From Cytophagales bacterium (lineage in GTDB: Bacteria > Bacteroidota > Bacteroidia > Cytophagales > Cyclobacteriaceae), in the NCBI GenBank assembly GCA_033344775.1, contig JAWPMT010000005.1, positions 310,001 to 374,000 on the forward strand: a DNA stretch of 64,000 nucleotides, in the 5' to 3' direction. Shown here one piece after another: positions 57,212-64,000 of this stretch. The position numbers and the translations under genes were made by a program. The notes below the pieces were generated by a model that saw only the letters and a list, made by a program, of their open reading frames with translations, did no database searches and was not told the origin of the DNA. Every line of letters starts with the position of its first letter. The stretch's first letter is position 1.

Positions 57212-60200
57212 TTAAAGCTCTACTGTATTCCATAAATTCTCACCTGAATGAACTTCGAGCTTACCCCTGTTCATTTTCAATACCTTATCCGCTACATCGA
57301 AATAATGATCATCATGGGTAATAGCAATGACGATTTTACCAAGCTTTTTCATCTCCGGCAAAAGTGTTCGATAGAAAAAATTACGGTATTCGGGATCTTG
57401 ATCTGCGGCCCACTCGTCAAACAAATAAATAGGGGAATTTTCAATATAGCATTGCAGCAATGCTAATCTTTTTCGCTGCCCACCTGAGAGCTTGATCGTA
57501 CTATAGTGGTTATCGATAATCTCAACTTTATCCTCCAGATCAAGCGTATTAAGGTATTGTTTAATTTCGTTTTCTCTGTCTTTTATATCACAGTCATACA
57601 ATTTTTCAAAAAGATAAGACGGACTAAATACCGTTGAATAATATTCGCTTAATTGTGAATTTTTTAAAGCGGTATTATTGATTGATAAATGGCCTTTGTC
57701 CGGTTGATAAAGACCCGTAATTAGCTTAGCAAGCGTTGTTTTCCCACTTCCGTTCCCGCCTATGATGAACAATATTTCACCGCTGCTAACTTCCAGGTCG
57801 ATGGGGCCAACTCTGAAGCCGTTTTTGTCCCCTTCCTCATTTTCAAATTGATATTCTATTCCCTTCGCTTCCAGATGATCTATCCTGTTAAATAATGGTT
57901 CAGGGACAAGGTCAAGGTCCAAGTTAGCCGGTATCTCACTGAGGAATTGATGGATGCGCCTCCAGGCTATTCTCAAAGTCATCAAGGCGGGGACACTACC
58001 CAAAATACCATTGATAGGCCCAATCAAATACAGCAGAACGATTACAAAACTCATTACAGCATACCACTGTATGTTAGGAAACAGTTCCGACATTCCTATG
58101 GAAACGACTCCCAAGAGTATTACCAGCAAGGATTCTCCTACCAAAAAAGCATTGACAAAACGAATATCTGCCGTAGATATTTTTTCCTTGTATTCTCGAG
58201 CGCTCGCAGCTACGTCTTCCTTATATTCCAATTTTTTATTGCGATGTAAACTGATCTCCTTAAACCCATCGATCATGCCATTGACCAAACGCATGAAGAC
58301 ATTTCGAGAATCGCGGGCCTCTTCAAAATAAATATTGGTGCTTTGAACTGCAAAATAGTAAATGGTAGATAGCGTAGCGATCAATGAAATGGTGAGTATC
58401 GTCGCCCAAAAAGCAATTGATGCCAAATAAAGAAAAGCTCCTATCGCGGTAATAATGCTAGTCGCCAATGAAACAAACAGATTTGTTGACCGGCCAATGG
58501 TATTGACATCATCATTTAAAGCGGTATAGACCCTACCGCGATCCATCTTCTCAAATTTGTCATAAGAAGTTGAGAATATTTTGTGAATCAACTTTATCCT
58601 CAAATCGTATACCAATCCCCTGGTAAATTTGATTAGGTTAACCTGAACAAACCGTCGACCAGCCAGATAGAGGCCTATTATGAGTCCGTAATAAAAAATC
58701 AGGTATTCTATTTCTGTTTCTGAATTAATGGCTGAGGTCACCATGATAATGACAGCTACATTTGAAAGTCCCGAAAGGATGCTTATTAGTAGTATCTGGG
58801 GTGCTTTTCTCTTATATTCATTTTTTTCTGGAAAACATAAACTGATCAAAAATGCAAAATATGTGAAGGCTATTGCGGCTAAAATGGCACCGATCAGTAC
58901 CGTAAAGCTCGCAGGAGTCCATACCAAAATAGCTTCCCATGTGAATCCAGCGATGGCTTTAGGAAGCAGGTAAAGCCCCAACAAGAAAGGCAAAATAAGA
59001 ATGAATGATTTGGCAAACCTACCGAAATCTACCAGGGATATTCCTTGCAACGATCTCCTTCTTTTCACGACATCAACGACGATCAGCAGCAAAAATGAAA
59101 TGACGACCATGATGTAAATCACAAGAGCAATTGAGATGCTTGAATAAGTCTTATCGTTCCCATCACCTGGGTCCAGTTCTCGTTCAATTTCTTCGCCAGC
59201 TAATAACTTCATTAGTTTATTGCCCATAAAAGCGGTGTAGTTGCTATTAGAGTTGGCAAGTATGGCGATTGCCAGCTTTTCATTGGGACGAAATGTGATG
59301 TAGGAAGTATAGTTCGGGTTCAAACCTCCATGATAAATTTCTCCCGTGCCATCAAGGGCAACATTCCATCCTCTTGCATAGGATGACATGCCATGAAGCG
59401 CCACTGTTTCATCCCGTTGATGTGTGACTTTAGCGGCCTCGTATAGCTCTGTATCGATCATTCCCATTTGGAATTTTACCCACCTGGTGATGTCCTTGAC
59501 GTTTGATATTACATACCCTGCAGCATTGTTTCCTTTATATACAGGGGCTTCATATTCTTTTGCTGCAAAGAAGCCTATTTTATATCCTTTCGATAGTATG
59601 GTACTGTCTTTGGGTTCTCCGATGGTTGTACTGTTCAACTGGAGTTGATCAATGATATTTATCTGCACATATTCTTCAAAGGGCTGACCGGTCACAACCT
59701 GAACAATAAGCGCCAAAACATCGTAGTTGATGGTAGCATACTTGAACTCTTTTCCGGGTGGTTCGTTCAACTCCTGCCCGATCAACATCCGGACAGTCCG
59801 TTCAAGGGCATCGGGGGCATTGGTTGCCGGTATTTTAGCAATGGTTTCCCAGGGAATGCCACTGGTATGATGCAACAATTGTCTAATGGTGATGACTGCC
59901 GCAGCGTCTTCAAAACTTACCCTGAACCAGGGAAGGTAGTCGGATACCTTATCATCTAAATTAATTCTGCCCTGCAGTTCCAGGTTGGTAACTGCCAGGG
60001 CTGTAAACGCTTTGCTACAAGACCCTATCTCATACAGTGTATTGGAATTAACAGGTACTTGGTTTTTCAGGTCGGAATACCCGTAATTTTTTGTGAACTG
60101 CCGGTCACCTTTTATGATTACAAGACTCAACCCCGGAATGTCCCCTTGTTCCATTAATTTTTCTACTTCCTGCTCAACCTTCAATAAAAAGTCTTTATCA

Positions 60201-60280
60201 ATCTCTTGTGAAACAGAAAAATGACAGCTGACCAAAAGCACAAAAATTAAAGCATTTACTACAAGACTTTTAAAACCCAT
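57212..60280 (-). CDS. S12 peptidase fused to a cyclic-peptide-type ABC exporter (ClbP/ZmaM-like)
   Basis: 1022 residues from ATG 60280, which gives a clean signal peptide; an in-frame ATG at 60322 adds 14, and numbering here uses that longer form. Residues 45-385 are a periplasmic S12 hydrolase with SxxK at S101-K104 (IGSCSKAF), H331-G-G, and Y195-A-T where relatives usually have Y-S-N. Three helices follow (about 396-418, 438-456, 471-497), then a six-helix ABC domain and an ATPase: Walker A GGNGSGKT (855-862), LSGGQ (945-949), Walker B and the exporter-type FDEWAADQDP, H1003. ClbP, XcnG and ZmaM remove an acyl-D-Asn leader during export; ZmaM carries an ABC part. A role in maturing and exporting the NRPS product is likely. 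Confidence 0.92.
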   Translation of the reverse strand: MGFKSLVVNALIFVLLVSCHFSVSQEIDKDFLLKVEQEVEKLMEQGDIPGLSLVIIKGDRQFTKNYGYSDLKNQVPVNSNTLYEIGSCSKAFTALAVTNLELQGRINLDDKVSDYLPWFRVSFEDAAAVITIRQLLHHTSGIPWETIAKIPATNAPDALERTVRMLIGQELNEPPGKEFKYATINYDVLALIVQVVTGQPFEEYVQINIIDQLQLNSTTIGEPKDSTILSKGYKIGFFAAKEYEAPVYKGNNAAGYVISNVKDITRWVKFQMGMIDTELYEAAKVTHQRDETVALHGMSSYARGWNVALDGTGEIYHGGLNPNYTSYITFRPNEKLAIAILANSNSNYTAFMGNKLMKLLAGEEIERELDPGDGNDKTYSSISIALVIYIMVVISFLLLIVVDVVKRRRSLQGISLVDFGRFAKSFILILPFLLGLYLLPKAIAGFTWEAILVWTPASFTVLIGAILAAIAFTYFAFLISLCFPEKNEYKRKAPQILLISILSGLSNVAVIIMVTSAINSETEIEYLIFYYGLIIGLYLAGRRFVQVNLIKFTRGLVYDLRIKLIHKIFSTSYDKFEKMDRGRVYTALNDDVNTIGRSTNLFVSLATSIITAIGAFLYLASIAFWATILTISLIATLSTIYYFAVQSTNIYFEEARDSRNVFMRLVNGMIDGFKEISLHRNKKLEYKEDVAASAREYKEKISTADIRFVNAFLVGESLLVILLGVVSIGMSELFPNIQWYAVMSFVIVLLYLIGPINGILGSVPALMTLRIAWRRIHQFLSEIPANLDLDLVPEPLFNRIDHLEAKGIEYQFENEEGDKNGFRVGPIDLEVSSGEILFIIGGNGSGKTTLAKLITGLYQPDKGHLSINNTALKNSQLSEYYSTVFSPSYLFEKLYDCDIKDRENEIKQYLNTLDLEDKVEIIDNHYSTIKLSGGQRKRLALLQCYIENSPIYLFDEWAADQDPEYRNFFYRTLLPEMKKLGKIVIAITHDDHYFDVADKVLKMNRGKLEVHSGENLWNTVEL

Positions 60281-60401
60281 CTTCTTTAGTTCTATTTTTA
60301 GTGGTTGACTCAAAAAGTACATTTCTGCGACATCATGTTTCTCTAAGGCTCTGTGGACGCAATGAGCCTATTTATTCCCTTAACAACTATGTGATCCGTT
60401 T

Positions 60402-60420
60402 TCATATGAACACCATATGA
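60402..60420. promoter_or_regulatory. Inverted repeat between NRPS and exporter genes
   Basis: TCATATG-AACAC-CATATGA is a perfect 7-bp inverted repeat in the gap between the NRPS stop and the exporter start. It could be an operator for an internal promoter or a weak hairpin; no T-run follows on the minus strand. Confidence 0.4.
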
Positions 60421-60465
60421 TCAAACGTTCATTTTTTTTTGACTACTCATGTATCACATGGAGAA

Positions 60466-63400
60466 TCAAATACCCGCATCTACTAAGTTTGATTCTGGGC
60501 TTTGGATGTTTTCCTCAACCAGTTTTGCCAGCCCCTGAACACCTGGTTGCTGAAGAATAGAAAAGTGATCTCCTTCAACCTCCTCAAAGGTTACTTTAGT
60601 CTCGAAATACGTTGACAATGAACGAACATCAAAAGCTGACTCGGTCGCACGGATATAAACCAGTCTGGTTTGCAATTTTTCAATTGGTTGAAACCTGAGA
60701 GCTGCACGCTGCAGAGTTCGGATGGTATTGAGATAGTACATCATACTTCTGATGTCAATTTCATTAAAGTGAGGTATAAGCGACCAAAAATCTTCGGGAA
60801 CTAACTTTCTGATCTCTTCGCCTTTTTCTTCCCGCTTCTCGAAAGAGTCCACTGTCTTGAGCCAAAGCTCTTCAATGGTCTTTGCACTTTCTAATTCTTC
60901 GATCGAATGAGCTAAACCTTTATGAAGAAGTTCCCTTTCCCCTCCTAACGAAAATGACGGCTCCCAGCCATTTGAAGTATGCAAAGAAAAATGGGAATCT
61001 ATCATGACTATTTTATCCACCACTTCTCCTCTTGATTCTAGTTGATGAGCAATCTCATAGGCGATCACTCCACCCAAACTCCAACCCAGGATAGAATAGG
61101 GACCTTCTGATTGTATCTCCTTCATTGCCTCGATATAGCGTGTAGCAACTTCCTCTATGCTTATATTCCGAGGTGCAATATGATGGAGTGTCTCACTTCT
61201 CAAACCCCAGCAATTGATATCTTTTATTAGTTTAACAAGTTCAAAATAACCCTGAACATCCCCACTACCATCGTGGATCATGAACAAGTTGCTTTGAGCA
61301 CTGTGGTACTGACTTAGCAAGGTTAACAAGTCACTCTTCTTGGATACTTCACCACTATTTTTATCAATTTTAAGCGCCAGGGCTTTGATTGTCGGCTTAG
61401 AGAAAAAGTCAATCAAAGGAATTTCAACTCCGAAGGACCGTAAAACCTTATTCACTAATACGGTAGCCCTTAGTGAATGGCCACCCAGCTCAAAGAAACT
61501 CCTGGTTACACTGATTACTTCCTGATCGAGTTTTAATACCTCGCTCCATAGCTCCACCAGGCGCTCTTCCACTTCATTCGACGGAGCCCTATAATCTTCA
61601 CCTGCTTCGATCTTAGGATCCGGCAAGGCTTTCTTATCCAGTTTGCCGTTGCTAGTCAGTGGCCATTCTTTTAAATGGACATAGAATGATGGCAACATAT
61701 ATTCCGGCAATCTTTCTGACAGGTATTCCTTCAATGCTGACTCATCCAATTTCTCATCAGATAAATAATAGCCAACCAGATATTTCTCTTCTTCATTATC
61801 AATGTCTCTGACAACCGCTACGGCTTCTTTTACCAGATCATAGGTTGACAATTGGTGCTCAATTTCTCCCAATTCTATCCTGTAACCTCGGATTTTTACC
61901 TGATCATCTATTCGTCCCTTATATAGGATCGTTCCATTATCAAGCATTTGTACCAAATCACCGGTTCTGTACATCTTGGTTCCCTCCACGAATGGGTTGG
62001 CCAAAAAGCGTTGGTCGGTCAACGCTTCATTATTTACGTAACCTCTGGCAACTCCCAATCCTGAGACATACAGTTCTCCCTGGATGCCGACAGGAACCGG
62101 TCTTAAATAACTGTCCAGAATGTATATCTGTGTATTATTTACAGGGTGTCCTATCGGAACCGACTGTAATTGCTCATCAGGGACAAAGCGATGGATCATA
62201 CAGCCTACTGTGGCTTCGGTAGGGCCGTATTCATTATATATTTCAACCTTTCCCTCAAACTTGCTATGAATTGACTGGGCCAGGGAGGTCTCCAACTCCT
62301 CGCCTCCTACGACTAGCTTTCTTATTTTACTAGAGGCTGGTAAGACATCACTGTCATTTAGGATTTTTAGATGTGAGGGGGTGAGTTTCAAAACACTTAC
62401 TTCACCTTCTCTGAGCATTCTTTCTACCACCAGGCCACTTTGCTGCTCTTGGTAGATAATAATCTGATTACCGGAAATCAGGGGGGTGAAAATCGATGTG
62501 ACTGTTAAATCAAAAGAAACTGATGTATACAATCCAAAAGTTGCGTCTTCTCCATCGAGATAGTAATCAGAGGCCCAACCAACGTAATTGATCAAAGCGC
62601 CATGTTCTATCATGACACCTTTCGGTTTGCCAGTAGAACCTGAAGTATAGATAACATAGCATAGATCAGAAGCCGTAATCCTATTTTCTACTTCTTTTAC
62701 CTCAGTAAGATTTTCAGCATCTTCTACGAAAAACGTCGGAATTGTGCATTCAAGATTACCTTCTAATTCTTTTGTGACTAACAAAGCATTTGCCCCGCTA
62801 TCCTTAAGCAGGTATTCTTTTCGTCCATTAGGAAGATCAGTGTCAATGGGCAGGTAGGCACCTCCGGCTTTTAGAATTCCCAAAATCCCTATGACCAAAC
62901 TGGGTGACTTCTGCGTCATTAGCCCAACGATACTTCCCTGACCAATACCTCTTTCTATCAAATACGAAGCCAGGCCATTACTTTTCTGATCGAGTTCCTG
63001 ATAGGTTAGTGTTGTCCCTTCAAATACCAATGCCGTCCTGTCAGGGTGTTGTATCACCTGCTCTTTGAACAAAGTCAGGGCGGTTTTTCCTTTCGAATAA
63101 TCAACTTTAGTATCATTAAATACTTCCAGTATTTGAAGCCTTTCCTGCTCATTGATGATCACTATGTCGGATAATGCTGTTTCAGGGTTTGAAACGACTT
63201 GCTCCACTATCCTTAGAAAGTAGGTGTTGAATCGTTCAATCGTGTGTTTTTCGAATAATTCACTGGAATACTCGAAATTTAAATGAAGCTGTTCAACGTT
63301 TTCTGATACTGTCAATGTCATATCAAACTTGGAGATACTATGACCGCTGTTCTGAGCCGCTAACTTCAATCCAGGCATCTGCAGAGAGGACTCTTCAAAG

Positions 63401-64000
63401 TTTTGATAGGCAAACATGACATCAAACAGTGGGTTACGACTGGTATCGCGTGCTATTTTCAGTTCATCAACCAGCTCCTCGTATTGATAGCCCTGGTGAT
63501 CAAAACAGGCCAACGTCCCGGATTGGACTGCCGACAAAAACTCCCTGAAACTCATCGTTCCATTGGGATAGTTGCGAAGGGCCATGGTGTTGACGAACAT
63601 CCCGATCATGTCATCAACATCAGCATGCTGACGACCGGCTGTGGGGGTTCCAATCACAATGTCTTCCTGGTTGCTTAACTTGCTCAACAGGATATTGTAG
63701 ATCGAAAGCATCAGCATAAACAGAGTAGCTCCTTCTGATTCGGCTATCGATTTCAATTGAGAAGTTTGCTTTTCTTCTATGACAAATCCCAAATTGCCAC
63801 CCCGGTGATTCTTCACCAGAGGTCTTTTGCGGTCATACGGTAACTCAAGGACCGGGGGCAGGCCGGAATATTCTTCTAGCCAGAATGCTTTTTGTTGCGA
63901 CAATGCGGATTGTTGCGCTTCGGCCTGTTGCCATACCGCATAGTCTTTGTAGTGTAAATGCACGGGAGATAATTCCTCTCCACCGTAAAGGGACATGAAA
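60466..64000 (-). CDS. Nonribosomal peptide synthetase, terminal module C-A-T-TE; 5' end outside the window
   Basis: The frame is open through the right edge; the visible 1177 residues begin inside a condensation domain (HYKDYAVWQQ). Positions here count from the ATG codon at 63996, which is not the true start. The C domain ends near 280. The adenylation domain (about 305-795) shows YTSGSTGKPKG, YNEYGPTEA, YRTGDL, GRIDDQVKIRGYRIELGEIE and NGKLDKKALP. The specificity residues read DLTKVGEVGK (D496, L497, T500, K537, V562, G564, E589, V597, G598, K785), one change from the classical asparagine code DLTKLGEVGK. The carrier serine is S841 (LGGHSL). The thioesterase (about 900-1165) has GWSLGG (S973), D1000 and H1144. 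No epimerase is seen. This is the release module. Confidence 0.95.
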   Translation of the reverse strand, partial: FMSLYGGEELSPVHLHYKDYAVWQQAEAQQSALSQQKAFWLEEYSGLPPVLELPYDRKRPLVKNHRGGNLGFVIEEKQTSQLKSIAESEGATLFMLMLSIYNILLSKLSNQEDIVIGTPTAGRQHADVDDMIGMFVNTMALRNYPNGTMSFREFLSAVQSGTLACFDHQGYQYEELVDELKIARDTSRNPLFDVMFAYQNFEESSLQMPGLKLAAQNSGHSISKFDMTLTVSENVEQLHLNFEYSSELFEKHTIERFNTYFLRIVEQVVSNPETALSDIVIINEQERLQILEVFNDTKVDYSKGKTALTLFKEQVIQHPDRTALVFEGTTLTYQELDQKSNGLASYLIERGIGQGSIVGLMTQKSPSLVIGILGILKAGGAYLPIDTDLPNGRKEYLLKDSGANALLVTKELEGNLECTIPTFFVEDAENLTEVKEVENRITASDLCYVIYTSGSTGKPKGVMIEHGALINYVGWASDYYLDGEDATFGLYTSVSFDLTVTSIFTPLISGNQIIIYQEQQSGLVVERMLREGEVSVLKLTPSHLKILNDSDVLPASSKIRKLVVGGEELETSLAQSIHSKFEGKVEIYNEYGPTEATVGCMIHRFVPDEQLQSVPIGHPVNNTQIYILDSYLRPVPVGIQGELYVSGLGVARGYVNNEALTDQRFLANPFVEGTKMYRTGDLVQMLDNGTILYKGRIDDQVKIRGYRIELGEIEHQLSTYDLVKEAVAVVRDIDNEEEKYLVGYYLSDEKLDESALKEYLSERLPEYMLPSFYVHLKEWPLTSNGKLDKKALPDPKIEAGEDYRAPSNEVEERLVELWSEVLKLDQEVISVTRSFFELGGHSLRATVLVNKVLRSFGVEIPLIDFFSKPTIKALALKIDKNSGEVSKKSDLLTLLSQYHSAQSNLFMIHDGSGDVQGYFELVKLIKDINCWGLRSETLHHIAPRNISIEEVATRYIEAMKEIQSEGPYSILGWSLGGVIAYEIAHQLESRGEVVDKIVMIDSHFSLHTSNGWEPSFSLGGERELLHKGLAHSIEELESAKTIEELWLKTVDSFEKREEKGEEIRKLVPEDFWSLIPHFNEIDIRSMMYYLNTIRTLQRAALRFQPIEKLQTRLVYIRATESAFDVRSLSTYFETKVTFEEVEGDHFSILQQPGVQGLAKLVEENIQSPESNLVDAGI

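Overview
The window looks like a chromosome segment from a Bacteroidota bacterium, most probably a marine or soil Cytophagales-type organism. The evidence is a moderately AT-rich sequence with very few Shine-Dalgarno-like leaders, TonB/DUF4249 outer-membrane genes, two giant beta-propeller sensor kinases, an UpxY-type NusG paralogue, Bacteroidota-style permease-prefix FtsX transporters and many signal peptides ending in AQ. I cannot name the genus. No tRNA, rRNA, CRISPR array, insertion sequence or prophage was seen.

Layout. 1-1460: 3' part of a chemotaxis receptor gene. 1576-6475 (minus): small membrane protein, sodium:solute symporter and LacZ-type beta-galactosidase, a galactoside-use operon. 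6613-9418: a DUF1801-like protein, a secreted protein, a DUF1295 membrane protein and a two-gene nucleotidyltransferase pair. 9575-12492: PadR regulator overlapping an FtsX-type permease. 12521-16351: a secreted lectin-fold protein divergent from a DJ-1/PfpI-serine hydrolase fusion whose hydrolase lacks its catalytic serine. 16788-19071: a TetR regulon with two matching operators, an FMN-binding-type protein, GAPDH and a strong terminator. 19156-23088: an electron-transfer operon (flavin/2Fe-2S reductase, membrane protein, di-heme peroxidase, small barrel, cytochrome c) behind a perfect FNR-type box. 23125-26424 and 31524-35481: two large propeller sensor kinases, the second with its response regulator.

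Two blocks of nonribosomal peptide genes lie on the minus strand. The left block (26693-30571) reads, in transcription order: UpxY/NusG-like antiterminator, a condensation protein with a TubC-type docking domain and no adenylation domain, Sfp-type phosphopantetheinyl transferase, type II thioesterase. The right block (54658-64000, running off the right edge) reads: NRPS (C-A-T-TE seen, predicted to load asparagine), a fusion of an S12 peptidase, three helices and a cyclic-peptide-type ABC exporter, an aspartokinase without ACT domains, a racemase remnant, a small GIY-YIG-like protein, and a second closely related type II thioesterase followed by a terminator. The fusion resembles the ClbP/ZmaM prodrug-activating peptidases, so the product may be made with an N-terminal leader that is clipped during export.

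Between the two blocks lies an envelope locus (35685-49839): an OmpA-like protein with a C-terminal barrel, a 1393-residue secreted TPR-CHAT protein, a LuxR-type response regulator and a TonB receptor/DUF4249/macroglobulin-like operon. An 18-bp dyad, ATACCGTA-N2-TACGGTAT, occurs perfectly upstream of the OmpA gene, with one mismatch between the CHAT and regulator genes, and in weaker form upstream of the TonB operon. This suggests one regulon and is the most unusual non-coding signal in the window. 50086-54355 holds ordinary genes: PH-like membrane proteins, an M1 metallopeptidase and a Nudix hydrolase.
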